A stretch of 64,000 nt of DNA from Bacteroides intestinalis DSM 17393 (GTDB lineage Bacteria; Bacteroidota; Bacteroidia; Bacteroidales; Bacteroidaceae). Below, one piece after another: positions 1 to 8,353 of the stretch. Location: NCBI RefSeq assembly GCF_000172175.1, contig NZ_ABJL02000008.1, positions 2,046,001 to 2,110,000 on the forward strand, given 5' to 3'. The position numbers and the translations under genes were made by a program. Every line of letters begins with the position of its first letter. The first letter of the stretch is position 1. The notes beneath the pieces were generated by a model. The model did no database searches, was not told the DNA's origin, and saw only the letters and a list, made by a program, of their open reading frames with translations.

Positions 1-1
1 G

Positions 2-1162
2 GCTCAGTATATGGTACTAAAAGCTTTAACGGGTAGTGAACATAAAAATATTATGATGGTGGGAGATCCCAAACAATCAATTTATGGCTTTAATGGTTCT
101 AGCAGTTCCTTCATGCAGGACTCTTTTGTAGCAGATTATGCACCTACAATAATAGAACTTAATGATAATTTTCGAAGTTCGAGAAGCATTCTTAGCTTAG
201 CGAATAAAATTGTGAATGCTCCATCCGATTTGAATAATGTAGCTGTAAACGGAGTATGTGAAATACATTCGTTTAAAGATGTGTGTGAAGAAGCTGATTG
301 GATTGCATCAAAAATAAAAGAATATTTACAGAATGAACACTTAAAAGATATAGAAGGTAAATTGACAGAGAACCGAATAACTATTTTAGCACGAAATAGA
401 TACTTATTACTTCCAATTGAAGAAAAGCTCATAGAGGAAAATATAAACTATTTCTATAAGAACAATTCAAATGGTTTACTTTTTGACTCTACTAGTGGAA
501 AAATATTTAACCTTGCATTACAAATCAAGGTAAACCCTAAAGACTATTTACATTTTGAGCAACTATTAGCATTATTAAATATTGAAGATGATAAGGTATA
601 TTCATTTAATGAATTAGGAAATAGAATACAAAATAAGTTATATAAAGACATTGTTAATTCAATCGTTCTATTAAAAGATTCAGGTGATAATTTTAATAAA
701 ATGATAGACCATTTGTTACAAAAGATACAAGAAAATTCAGATTTTAATATGATTGATGAGAATGAATTGCATCTAGCATATAATGATTTGTTGGAGATCA
801 AAAAGAATTGGCATAATTATGCAATCTCTACGAAAACAAAAAACATTGCATCTTTTAGAAATGCCATAGCATTGGGAAAAACTATTCAAAGTAAGAAAGA
901 AATAGGTATTGCACTTAGCACTATTCATACAATGAAAGGACAAGAAAATGATATTGTATTTCTTATTGGAATGGATGATCAAACTTTTCCTGATTACAGA
1001 GCTCTACAAAAAGGTGGTTTAGAATTAGAGCAAGAGAAAAACAATTTATATGTAGCTATAACTAGAGCTAAAAGATATCTTTTTATTACTTATCCTTTAA
1101 GCCGAAAAATGCCATGGGGAGATATTAAAACAAGAAAAATCTCATCTTTATTACAAATTTAA
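2..1162 (+). CDS. UvrD/Rep-family DNA helicase, C-terminal part (5' end outside window)
   Basis: The reading frame is open from base 2, so the gene starts upstream and the ATG at 11 is internal. The visible part carries the SF1A motifs after the DExx box: motif III (VGDPKQSIYGFNG), motif IV (LNDNFRSS), motif V (STIHTMKGQENDIVFL) and motif VI (YVAITRAKRYLFITYP). This identifies an ATP-dependent 3'-5' helicase of the UvrD/Rep/PcrA fold. The gene ends beside the mob operon, a usual cargo position in these elements. GajB, the helicase of the Gabija phage-defence system, belongs to this family, so a defence role is possible; that would need a GajA-like OLD nuclease just upstream, outside the window. 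Base use is AT-rich compared with the mob and tra genes, which fits transferred cargo. Confidence 0.9.
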   Translation, partial: AQYMVLKALTGSEHKNIMMVGDPKQSIYGFNGSSSSFMQDSFVADYAPTIIELNDNFRSSRSILSLANKIVNAPSDLNNVAVNGVCEIHSFKDVCEEADWIASKIKEYLQNEHLKDIEGKLTENRITILARNRYLLLPIEEKLIEENINYFYKNNSNGLLFDSTSGKIFNLALQIKVNPKDYLHFEQLLALLNIEDDKVYSFNELGNRIQNKLYKDIVNSIVLLKDSGDNFNKMIDHLLQKIQENSDFNMIDENELHLAYNDLLEIKKNWHNYAISTKTKNIASFRNAIALGKTIQSKKEIGIALSTIHTMKGQENDIVFLIGMDDQTFPDYRALQKGGLELEQEKNNLYVAITRAKRYLFITYPLSRKMPWGDIKTRKISSLLQI

Positions 1163-1205
1163 AAATCGAGTGTAACAATCAAAAAAAAATTGTTATACTC
1201 GATTT
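1163..1205. terminator. Intrinsic terminator between helicase and mobC
   Basis: A 17-bp stem (1163-1179 with 1189-1205, one G-T wobble) around an A-rich 9-nt loop. It sits between two convergent genes, immediately after the helicase stop codon, and has T-rich sequence on the plus-strand exit side. It probably ends transcripts from both directions. Confidence 0.75.
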
Positions 1206-1211
1206 ATCTTT

Positions 1212-3218
1212 TCAATTCTCTTTAATGAGAGATTTTAATATGGGGTCGTTTTTAATCCGTTCTATTTCGTCCGTAACAATCTGCTGGACTTCCTGCTTGA
1301 TCCGGTTGTAATTCGCCTGTATTTCTTCCTGCCTCCGATCGTTCCCGTCCCCGTCCCTAAAATCTATGATTTGGGGCAGTTTCTTGTAACTGGCTGTTTC
1401 CCGCTTCACTTTCTCGTTATCCACCACTATTTCCGCATGGAATATTTTCTGCTCTATCCTTTCATCGAAATTGTCGCTGACCGCCCCCACGAACATACCC
1501 TGTGTGAGATTGGATATTTTGCTGGGCGGTATCAGGCTATCCATCTGCGTACTGATTGAGGTTGATTTGTCGTTCCGGTTGATAGTCATGCTCTGCCGTT
1601 TCTGTAAGACCTTTCCGAAACGGTCTGAAAGCGTTTTAGCCGTTTCGGAAACCACCTGACCGGAAAAGATATTACCCACCGTATTTTCGATTACTTTGCT
1701 TTCCTTGTCCCCATAATCCCGGCGTAACTGGCTGAAATCCTGAAAGCCCAAACAGACCGCTACCTTGTTGCTTCGTGCCGTTGCTATCAAGTTATCCAGT
1801 CCCCGAAAATAGATGGTCGGTAACTCGTCAATGATTACGGAACTTTTGAGTTGGTGCTTCTTGTTTATCAGCTTCACGATACGGGAATTATACAGTCCCA
1901 AAGCACAGGAATAGATGTTTTGGCGGTCGGGATTATTGCCTACTACCAAAATTTTAGGTTCTTCCGGATTGTTTATATCCAATGAAAAATCATCCCCTGT
2001 CATTACCCAATATAAAGCGGGTGAAATCATCCTCGAAAGCGGAATTTTAGCACTCGCAAGCTGCCCCTGTAACTGGTCTTGCGCATTAGATTCCCATGCG
2101 TCCATAAATGGTGAAAGGTAGTTTTCCAGTTCGGGGTAACTGGTTAAAATAGTGAACGTATCTGCATATTTCTTGTTCAGAAATTCGATGGCGTGCGGGA
2201 ATGTACAATACTTGCCACCCTGATAAATTTTCAAAAACCAAATGATAGAAGCCAGCAGGATTATCGGGCTTTCCACAAAGAAGTCCCCCTGCTTCATAAT
2301 CCAACTTCGGTTTAAGTTTAACATGATGGTATAACTGGCTTCGTATGCGTCCGATATGTCCGTCATAAACGCCGGATTTATCGGATTGCATCGGTGGCTT
2401 TTACGTGGGTCGTCAAAGTTAATCATGTAGAATTTAGGTTTTACCTTATACCCGTCTAAATGACCCAATAAGTGATTGTAAGCTATCTCCGAAAGGTCGG
2501 GAAATTTATAGTCATAAATGTAAACAGCGAAGCCTTTCTCGATTTGCTGTTTTATGTAATTATTGACTATCGCATACGATTTTCCCGAACCGGGCGTACC
2601 CAATACCATGCTTGCCCTGAACGGGTTTACAACGTTTATCCACCCGTCATTCCATTTCTTTTTATAGTAGAACCGGGTCGGCAGGTTGATGGAATATTCG
2701 TTTTCTATCAGGCGTGTTTCCTGTGCGAAACTTTCGTTCTCGGTATTAAAAACATCATCCATCAGGTTATTTTTCAACAGGCGGGAAATCCATACTCCGG
2801 CAGCCAATAAAGAAAGATACCCGGCGGTCATGGTAAAGATATACAATGCCGTGTTTGCCGCCAGTGGCAACGGCAGAACTAACAGCCACCAGTTCAGGAA
2901 AAACAGGATAAAACCGATTGTCAGGAATACATAAATCCTGTTCCATGTGATTTTTTCCTCTTTCACCCCTTTTGTACCCAAACAGGAAAGCGCAAGGAAT
3001 ACCACCGAAAAAAGTTTGGTGTACAGGACATTGGAAAACAGCCCGGCGGTACGCTGGAAGTTCAGCAGGATTTTATCGACTACCCCGATATTGATACCCC
3101 ACTCCCGGAACGACTGATAACAAAACCAGTAAATGTTTATCACTACAAATAAAATACTGATTGCCCGCATAAAGTCCATGACCTTTGCCAGTCCTCTTAA
3201 ATCATCTTCATTCTGCAT
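1212..3218 (-). CDS. mobC: Type IV coupling protein MobC (TraG/VirD4-like ATPase)
   Basis: This is the inner-membrane ATPase that brings the relaxase-DNA complex to the conjugation channel. The N-terminal third has several hydrophobic segments (about residues 15-35, 60-80, 97-117 and 120-147). The ATPase domain follows, with Walker A GTPGSGKS at residues 207-214 and a Walker B-like stretch SSVIIDELPT near residue 450. The 668 aa length fits Bacteroides MobC coupling proteins. It is the last gene of the mobA-mobB-mobC operon and begins 17 bp after mobB. It is distinct from the VirB4-like TraG of the tra operon, although both are called TraG-like in some annotations. Confidence 0.92.
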   Translation of the reverse strand: MQNEDDLRGLAKVMDFMRAISILFVVINIYWFCYQSFREWGINIGVVDKILLNFQRTAGLFSNVLYTKLFSVVFLALSCLGTKGVKEEKITWNRIYVFLTIGFILFFLNWWLLVLPLPLAANTALYIFTMTAGYLSLLAAGVWISRLLKNNLMDDVFNTENESFAQETRLIENEYSINLPTRFYYKKKWNDGWINVVNPFRASMVLGTPGSGKSYAIVNNYIKQQIEKGFAVYIYDYKFPDLSEIAYNHLLGHLDGYKVKPKFYMINFDDPRKSHRCNPINPAFMTDISDAYEASYTIMLNLNRSWIMKQGDFFVESPIILLASIIWFLKIYQGGKYCTFPHAIEFLNKKYADTFTILTSYPELENYLSPFMDAWESNAQDQLQGQLASAKIPLSRMISPALYWVMTGDDFSLDINNPEEPKILVVGNNPDRQNIYSCALGLYNSRIVKLINKKHQLKSSVIIDELPTIYFRGLDNLIATARSNKVAVCLGFQDFSQLRRDYGDKESKVIENTVGNIFSGQVVSETAKTLSDRFGKVLQKRQSMTINRNDKSTSISTQMDSLIPPSKISNLTQGMFVGAVSDNFDERIEQKIFHAEIVVDNEKVKRETASYKKLPQIIDFRDGDGNDRRQEEIQANYNRIKQEVQQIVTDEIERIKNDPILKSLIKEN

Positions 3219-3235
3219 AATTGAAATTTTTAGGA

Positions 3236-4480
3236 TTAATAAATACGTTTTTGTTTCTTCTTTTTCTTCTTGGGTGGCGGAACTTGGCTGTTATCGGGCG
3301 GTGTATCATTCCCGCCGGATAACAAGCCGAACAGTCCGGCAACGGCTTTACCCGTCCCCTCTGAAAGATGCCCGGTCGGGTTATTCCCTTGCGTATGTTC
3401 CTGCATTTCCGCTTTGCTGTTTCCCGTAGCAAGAGTACGGGATCCAGTAAACAGGTCGTTGAACACATTGGCGGAAAAGTCCTTTCCCAACCGTGACCCG
3501 TTCAGGACGGTACGGTTTTCATGGTCGATGAATGTTACACCGTATATCCTGCTCGTATCGTTCTGCCGGAACAGTACATCTATGCCTTTCCCTTTCAAGT
3601 CCGTAATAAACTGTTCCCGGCTGCAAGCGGATTTCATCACTGCGCCGACCGTCCGGCGGGTGCGTTCTTTCAGGTTCTTGTCCTGAATGTCCTTTGCGGA
3701 TTTCTTGATGTGCTTTTGGATGGCTTCGTAACCTACCGACTTACCCAAAGAAGAAGATTTGAACGGGTTTCCCTGCTTTTCTCCTTTGTCATTGGTCGCC
3801 GAATAGACAATGCCATTATAGGGTTTGCCGTTCACTTCCCCTTTCACTTCCTCCGCCTGTACATTATATATAGATAGCAGGGCTTTGTACTCCGTAAAAC
3901 TTTGAAAGCGGTAACTGCCGACAAGGGCTTTCACCGTATTGGATAACTGGTGCTTCACGTCCCCTGCCCGGTAGTCCACCTTTTTAAGTTCGGGACGGTC
4001 GGCTGCCTGTTTCTTCTCTGCCGGATGCAGCCCGTACTTCTGTTCCAGTTCACGGGTGATTTGCTTGCTGCGTACATGCTCGAACTTGTCGTTTATCTTT
4101 TTGCCCGTATCATCCACCCGGATGGAAACGATATGTATATGATGCCTTGCAATATCTTCGTGCTTGTAAACCATGTACGGCTGATTGCCGTACCCCAGCT
4201 TATCCATATACTCTTTAGCAATATCCGCAAGCTGGTTGTCGGAAAGCACATCGTCCGGGTGCGGGTTCAGGGAAATATGGATAATCGGCTTTTCCGTTTT
4301 CAGGTCGGCGGGCAGGTGCATATCGAAACACTCCATACATCGCCGGATGCTGAAATTTCCGTCCTCGCTCTCGAACATCCGGTTACTTAAAAGTACCTTT
4401 CCCTGCTGTTCATCGACCTTGTTTTGGTTGTAGGAAAGCGCACCGAACAGGGAACTGCCTACGCTTATCTTTGCAACCAT
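3236..4480 (-). CDS. mobB: ICE relaxase MobB
   Basis: Relaxase that nicks oriT and leads the single strand into the recipient. The N-terminal 130 residues hold the relaxase fold, with the metal-binding histidine cluster KHEDIARHHIHIVS (H113, H114, H116) and an N-terminal tyrosine region (ALSYNQNK). The C-terminus is low-complexity and ends in a lysine tract, as often seen in these proteins. The 414 aa length fits the Bacteroides MobB family. The start overlaps the end of mobA by 16 nt, so the two are probably translationally coupled. The recognition target should lie in the gap upstream of mobA (4903-5610). Confidence 0.92.
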   Translation of the reverse strand: MVAKISVGSSLFGALSYNQNKVDEQQGKVLLSNRMFESEDGNFSIRRCMECFDMHLPADLKTEKPIIHISLNPHPDDVLSDNQLADIAKEYMDKLGYGNQPYMVYKHEDIARHHIHIVSIRVDDTGKKINDKFEHVRSKQITRELEQKYGLHPAEKKQAADRPELKKVDYRAGDVKHQLSNTVKALVGSYRFQSFTEYKALLSIYNVQAEEVKGEVNGKPYNGIVYSATNDKGEKQGNPFKSSSLGKSVGYEAIQKHIKKSAKDIQDKNLKERTRRTVGAVMKSACSREQFITDLKGKGIDVLFRQNDTSRIYGVTFIDHENRTVLNGSRLGKDFSANVFNDLFTGSRTLATGNSKAEMQEHTQGNNPTGHLSEGTGKAVAGLFGLLSGGNDTPPDNSQVPPPKKKKKKQKRIY

Positions 4481-4902
4481 CTTGTTTCAAACTCACGGGT
4501 CAGTTCAATAATTTGGCGGTTCAGGTCGGCAAGTTCCATCGTTGCCTTTTCCAGTTTATAGAGAAATGCGAGTGCTTTCTTCTCTGAAAAATTGGTATTG
4601 AGAGCCTTTACCACCTGATTGTAATTCACAGCGATACCCCTGTACTGGGAATATAAAGCGGTCAGCCGGGTATAATATTCTACCGCCGCCTTGTCGATTT
4701 TAATCACTTTGAACGGTTCGCCGAAGATGCGGGCGGTGATAAAATGCGCTTTCGTGCGCATACCGGACTGGTCGAACAATGCCAAAAAGCGGGCGTGGTC
4801 TATCGCATTGAAGCTGATAGAGTACCGGAACACTGCCGGGTCTGCTTTGGGCTTGCGTCCTGCGCCACCCGGATGGGGCGCATTTTCATTTTTCTGTTTC
4901 AT
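4465..4902 (-). CDS. mobA: Mobilization accessory protein MobA
   Basis: A basic protein of 145 aa and first gene of the mobABC operon. In this family it binds oriT DNA and helps the relaxase. The N-terminus is polar and basic (NENAPHPGGAGRKPK), a segment compatible with ribbon-helix-helix DNA binding follows, and the C-terminal part is predicted helical (about residues 75-140). There is no catalytic motif. Its place directly upstream of, and overlapping, a relaxase gene supports the call. The start at 4902 borders the putative oriT region. Confidence 0.85.
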   Translation of the reverse strand: MKQKNENAPHPGGAGRKPKADPAVFRYSISFNAIDHARFLALFDQSGMRTKAHFITARIFGEPFKVIKIDKAAVEYYTRLTALYSQYRGIAVNYNQVVKALNTNFSEKKALAFLYKLEKATMELADLNRQIIELTREFETRWLQR

Positions 4903-5609
4903 GCTTCTTTTTTTAAAGGGTTATGACTTCGGAGTGACCCTATCCCGGCTTCGTCCGGGCAAGGCGTTCAAAGCTGCTGAAAGAATTGTAAGCTGCTTAG
5001 AACACACCTTGCTATTTGCCAGTGCAAATAAAAATCCATCTACCGATGGATTGGAGTTAGCGGATATTGGAACGCTCCCGACACCGAGGGCTTGGTTAGC
5101 CTGACCGATACCTTTCGGATGCAAAGTAACGGGTATTAAAAATACTGTGAAATAGCAGGTTATAGGACAAATGAGGACAAACGGGGACATTTGAGGACAC
5201 TTCTCGAAAGGGGGCGTTTTTCTATGTTTATTTGTCCCGGATTTAAGACGGAAAGCAATATGGATAGATGGAAATATGTATCGGCAAGCGGACGGAAAGA
5301 AAGCGGATTTGAAAACTTGAAAACAAGATTTCAAGATTGCAATCTTTCAAGAAAGCAGGAAAGCAAACCGGATGGAATGATTGAAAGAAAGCAGTCATTC
5401 AATCGGGAAAGCAAACAGGCTGCAAAGAAAGCAAGCTGCCTTTGTGGAATGAATGAAAACAAAGAAGCAAGAAAGAAAACAATCCGGCTTTGCAGAATAA
5501 TAGCAGTCATTCCGGCTTTCATGCTTTCAGTATGGAACGAAAGAAAACCATCCGTCAAATTGTACGGATGGAAAACAATAATGATGTATCACAAAAAAGA
5601 ATTATTACA
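4903..5609. other. mobA-traA intergenic region, candidate ICE oriT and tra leader
   Basis: About 700 bp between divergent operons with no convincing gene. Near mobA there are inverted repeats: AATCCATC / GATGGATT with a 4-nt loop (about 5033-5052) and CCCGG / CCGGG near 4943-4960. oriT of related elements lies at this place relative to mobA. The middle holds the phased GGACA array (5165-5238). The last 300 bp before traA are strongly purine-rich on the plus strand, with many copies of GAAAGCA-like words, a 12-bp palindrome AGATTGCAATCT, and a perfect hairpin CCATCCGT / ACGGATGG at 5548-5571. This looks like a structured leader rather than coding DNA. Confidence 0.5.
5165..5238 (+). repeat. 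Phased GGACA array, copy 1 (intergenic)
   Basis: Four GGACA words start at 5165, 5175, 5185 and 5195, an exact 10-bp period (one helical turn). An inverted TGTCC lies at 5233, 68 bp after the first word. The same layout and much of the same sequence recur at 7019-7092 inside a tra gene. The even phasing suggests a protein binding array. Confidence 0.7.
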
Positions 5610-6371
5610 ATGAAGAAAGAGACCTTGTATGTGGCTTTCTCCACCCAAAAGGGCGGGGTCGGCAAAACAACGTTCACCGTCTTGGTGGCAAGTTACCTGT
5701 ATTACTTGAAAGGCTATAACGTGGCGGTCGTGGATTGCGACTACCCTCAACATTCCATTTCCGCCATGCGTAAACGGGATGCCGAACAGGTGAACAGCGA
5801 TGAGTATTACAAACAGCTTGCCTTTCACCAGTTCAAGACACTGGGAAAGAAAGCGTACCCTGTCCTTTGCAGTTCACTGGACGAAGCGATAAAAACGGCG
5901 GATGAATTTCTTGCGTCTGTCGGGACGGACTACGATGTGGTCTTTTTCGACCTGCCGGGAACGGTGAACAGTGAGGGCGTAATCAACTCCCTTTCAGGGG
6001 TGGATTATATTTTCACTCCCATTGCTGCCGACCGGGTGGTATTGGAAAGCAGCCTTTCCTTTGCGGTGGCTATCCATAAACTGCTGGTGAAAAATGAAGC
6101 GTGCCGACTAAAAGGGCTGCACCTGTTTTGGAACATGGTAGATGGCAGAGAGAAAACAGACCTCTACACCCTCTATGAGCAGACCATCAGGGAACTGGAA
6201 CTGCCCCTTATGAAAGTATTTATCCCGGACACCAAAAGATTTAAAAAGGAACTGGACGCACTGCGTAAAACCGTGTTCCGTTCCACGCTGTTTCCGGCGG
6301 ACAAACGGCTGGTAAAGGGCAGCAACATGGAAGAACTGATAACCGAAATCGCATACCTTATAAAACTGTAA
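5610..6371 (+). CDS. traA: TraA, ParA/MinD-type ATPase
   Basis: First gene of the tra operon, 253 aa. The start is taken at the ATG at 5610 because the conserved family N-terminus begins there; the open frame reaches back to 5490 but that extension is low-complexity leader. It has a deviant Walker A motif QKGGVGKTT at residues 13-21, then VAVVDCDYPQ and VVFFDLPG, the switch motifs of ParA-type ATPases. Proteins of this group move or position DNA and protein complexes; in Bacteroides conjugative transposons TraA is a conserved, mostly uncharacterised member. A DUF3408 gene follows 4 bp downstream, like a ParB-position partner. Confidence 0.92.
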   Translation: MKKETLYVAFSTQKGGVGKTTFTVLVASYLYYLKGYNVAVVDCDYPQHSISAMRKRDAEQVNSDEYYKQLAFHQFKTLGKKAYPVLCSSLDEAIKTADEFLASVGTDYDVVFFDLPGTVNSEGVINSLSGVDYIFTPIAADRVVLESSLSFAVAIHKLLVKNEACRLKGLHLFWNMVDGREKTDLYTLYEQTIRELELPLMKVFIPDTKRFKKELDALRKTVFRSTLFPADKRLVKGSNMEELITEIAYLIKL

Positions 6372-6375
6372 CGAT

Positions 6376-6837
6376 ATGGCAAAGCAAAGCGGCGGGAAAC
6401 CGCAAATAGACGAGGATTTTATGAAAGAGATTATTTCACAGGGCTTACCCGTGAAGAAACAGGAAACACCAACAGTGACGGTGAAAACGGCAGTAGAAAC
6501 ACCGGACAAACCGGATGATAAGCCGGAAACGGCAGATAAAGGGGAAATCAAGGCAGAGCCAAAGGAAGAAAAGGCGGCGAAAGAACCTGCCCGCCGGAAA
6601 AAGAACACTCCGGGCGATTACCGGGAAACCTACTTCATGCGGGTGGACTTGACCGACCGTCAGCCGTTGTACGTCAGCCGTACCACCCATGAAAAGCTAA
6701 TGAAGATAGTAACCGTTATCGGCGGACGCAAGGCGACCGTGAGCAGCTATGTAGAAAATATCCTGCTCCGGCATTTCGACCAGTTTCAGGACGAGATAAA
6801 CGAACTGTACGAAAGCAAATTTGAAAAGCCGTTCTGA
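6376..6837 (+). CDS. DUF3408-type conjugative transposon protein (TraB/TraC-like)
   Basis: 153 aa, 4 bp after traA. The N-terminal half is charged and disordered (Lys/Glu/Pro-rich, residues 25-80). The C-terminal 70 residues (YFMRVDLTDRQPLYVSRTTH onward) form the conserved DUF3408 region, which resembles a ribbon-helix-helix DNA-binding fold. The gene order ParA then DUF3408 suggests a ParB-like DNA-binding partner, but this is inference. It probably acts in the cytoplasm. The stop codon lies directly before the next start. Confidence 0.85.
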   Translation: MAKQSGGKPQIDEDFMKEIISQGLPVKKQETPTVTVKTAVETPDKPDDKPETADKGEIKAEPKEEKAAKEPARRKKNTPGDYRETYFMRVDLTDRQPLYVSRTTHEKLMKIVTVIGGRKATVSSYVENILLRHFDQFQDEINELYESKFEKPF

Positions 6838-6838
6838 T

Positions 6839-7552
6839 ATGTTGAAGTGGTTTATTATCGGAACACTCCTGTATTACGCCATCCTCTTATGGCGATACAG
6901 GGATAGCTTGGGAACATGGTTCACGGGTAGGAAAAAGCAGCCGGAACAACCGGAAAGCAAACCGACCGGGAAAACCGGAAACAGTGATTGCCTTGTAGGT
7001 GCAAGCCGTTACCGGATGGGACAAATGAGGACAAACGGGGACATCTTAGGACACCTTTCAAAAGGGGTTGATAATGCTTCTATATTTGTCCCGCAAAATG
7101 ATGAAACGGTGATTGAAACGCCTGATAACGAATTGGCAGAGGAAAGAAACGCCGATATTCCGCAAGCGATTGAAACCGAGTTTGAAATGGAATTTGAAAC
7201 GGAAGATGCAGAAGAAACAGACGTTTCGCCGGATGAAATCGAAGCGGAAGAAATCGCCTGTTACATGGGCGGCGGTGAGCCTGAAATGGCACAGGGCATC
7301 ACGCTGGGGGAACTGGCGCAAATGGTACAGGTCATTCAGGTTAAGCAAGCGTCCGAAGCGGAAGAACGGCAAGTGGTACAAACCATCTGCCGGACGGAAA
7401 CAAACCTGTTTCATTCGCTGGTGGAACAGATTAACGGGGGCAGGTCACGGGTGGCGGAACTTTTACAAAAGCATGAGATACCCGTACCCGCCACCGTCCC
7501 GGCTGCCGGAAGTAATGAAATGGCAGCCTTTGACATGAACGATTTTCTTTAA
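6839..7552 (+). CDS. TraD-like conjugative transposon protein
   Basis: 237 aa, start taken at 6839, one base after the upstream stop. One N-terminal membrane segment (MLKWFIIGTLLYYAILLW) is followed by an acidic middle region and a helical C-terminus. Position in the operon matches the small membrane protein called TraD in CTnDOT-like elements; I do not recognise a catalytic domain. Notable: codons about 61 to 85 contain a second copy of the 10-bp-phased GGACA array that also lies upstream of traA, encoding the odd peptide GQMRTNGDILGHL. The protein may thus carry a coding-sequence binding site, or the array was copied into it. Confidence 0.7.
   Translation: MLKWFIIGTLLYYAILLWRYRDSLGTWFTGRKKQPEQPESKPTGKTGNSDCLVGASRYRMGQMRTNGDILGHLSKGVDNASIFVPQNDETVIETPDNELAEERNADIPQAIETEFEMEFETEDAEETDVSPDEIEAEEIACYMGGGEPEMAQGITLGELAQMVQVIQVKQASEAEERQVVQTICRTETNLFHSLVEQINGGRSRVAELLQKHEIPVPATVPAAGSNEMAAFDMNDFL
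7019..7092 (+). repeat. Phased GGACA array, copy 2 (inside TraD-like gene)
   Basis: GGACA words start at 7019, 7029, 7039 and 7049, and inverted TGTCC at 7087, again 68 bp after the first word. The first 26 bp are identical to the copy at 5165. It lies fully within the coding sequence at 6839-7552. Confidence 0.7.
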
Positions 7553-7667
7553 TGGTAAACTTTAAATAATAAGATGATGAAACAAAGAGATTACGGTTAA
7601 GACAAACCTTTCTGAACACTGGGGACACTCCCCCGCAACCACAAAAATATCAATTATTAATCACTCC

Positions 7668-7694
7668 GCCGGGCGGACTATCCAACCGCCCGGC
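7668..7694 (+). promoter_or_regulatory. GC-rich hairpin upstream of traE
   Basis: Perfect 9-bp stem GCCGGGCGG / CCGCCCGGC with a 9-nt loop in the 166-bp gap before traE, followed by an AT-rich run. It could be an attenuator, a processing site or an mRNA stabiliser that sets separate levels for the upstream DNA-processing genes and the downstream channel genes. Confidence 0.55.
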
Positions 7695-7718
7695 TATTTA
7701 AAAATCAATGTATTTATA

Positions 7719-8015
7719 ATGAAAAAGAAAGTTCTCTTTTCGGCAGTCGCTCTATTGGCTGCATCCTCTGCTTTTGCACAAGGTAACGGCATGGCGGGTA
7801 TTACAGAAGCCACCAATATGGTAACCAGTTATTTTGACCCGGCGACAAAATTAATTTACGCTATCGGTGCGGTGGTCGGCTTGATTGGCGGCGTGAAAGT
7901 GTATGGAAAGTTCAGCAGTGGCGACCCTGACACCAGTAAAACGGCGGCATCATGGTTCGGTGCGTGTATTTTTTTGATTGTAGCTGCCACCATCCTGCGT
8001 TCATTCTTCCTCTAA
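7719..8015 (+). CDS. traE: TraE (DUF4134), pilin-like membrane protein
   Basis: 98 aa. It has a signal peptide (MKKKVLFSAVALLAASSAFAQ) and then two hydrophobic segments (about residues 45-62 and 78-97). This is the DUF4134 family, the first channel gene of Bacteroides tra operons. Size, signal peptide and two membrane helices resemble the VirB2 pilin of other type IV secretion systems, and the position before TraF and TraG (VirB3/VirB4-like) fits. The pilin role is inferred from topology and order, not shown by sequence identity. Confidence 0.9.
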   Translation: MKKKVLFSAVALLAASSAFAQGNGMAGITEATNMVTSYFDPATKLIYAIGAVVGLIGGVKVYGKFSSGDPDTSKTAASWFGACIFLIVAATILRSFFL

Positions 8016-8026
8016 AAGAACGGACT

Positions 8027-8353
8027 ATGGCAGACTATCCGATTAACAGGGGGATAGGCAAGCCAGTTGAGTTTAAAGGGTTGAAAAGCCAGTATCTTTT
8101 CATTTTTGCGGGCGGGCTGTTAGCCCTGTTCGTACTTTTCATCATCATGTACATGGTGGGTATCAACCAGTGGGTGTGCATCATCTTCGGCGTTACCTCG
8201 GCAACGCTGCTTGTATGGCAGACATTCCGGCTGAACGAGAAGTACGGGACACATGGGTTAATGAAATTGTCCGCACGCAAAAGCCACCCTTTCCATATCA
8301 TCAACCGCAAAGCCATATCCCGATTATTCCATTTAAAACAAACATCGAAATGA
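8027..8353 (+). CDS. traF: TraF (DUF4133), VirB3-like membrane protein
   Basis: 108 aa; start taken at 8027 (MADYPINRGIGKPVEFKGLK), 11 bp after traE, since upstream extension would run into traE. It has two close hydrophobic segments (about residues 25-45 and 50-68) and a basic C-terminus. DUF4133 proteins occupy the VirB3 position, directly before the VirB4-like ATPase, and are thought to tether it to the inner membrane. The end overlaps the first codon of traG by 4 nt (ATGA), a sign of coupled translation. Confidence 0.9.
   Translation: MADYPINRGIGKPVEFKGLKSQYLFIFAGGLLALFVLFIIMYMVGINQWVCIIFGVTSATLLVWQTFRLNEKYGTHGLMKLSARKSHPFHIINRKAISRLFHLKQTSK

Noticed and set aside
5490..5609. Upstream extension of TraA by 40 codons
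   Set aside because: Encodes repeat-derived peptide; the family N-terminus begins at 5610.
5191..5613. 140-codon open frame upstream of traA
   Set aside because: Low-complexity, made of GAAAGC-like repeats, overlaps the traA start and shows no protein-like domain; better read as leader DNA.
7113..7538. Alternative 141-codon frame inside the TraD-like gene
   Set aside because: Shadow frame rich in Lys/Arg/Trp from an acidic coding sequence in another frame.
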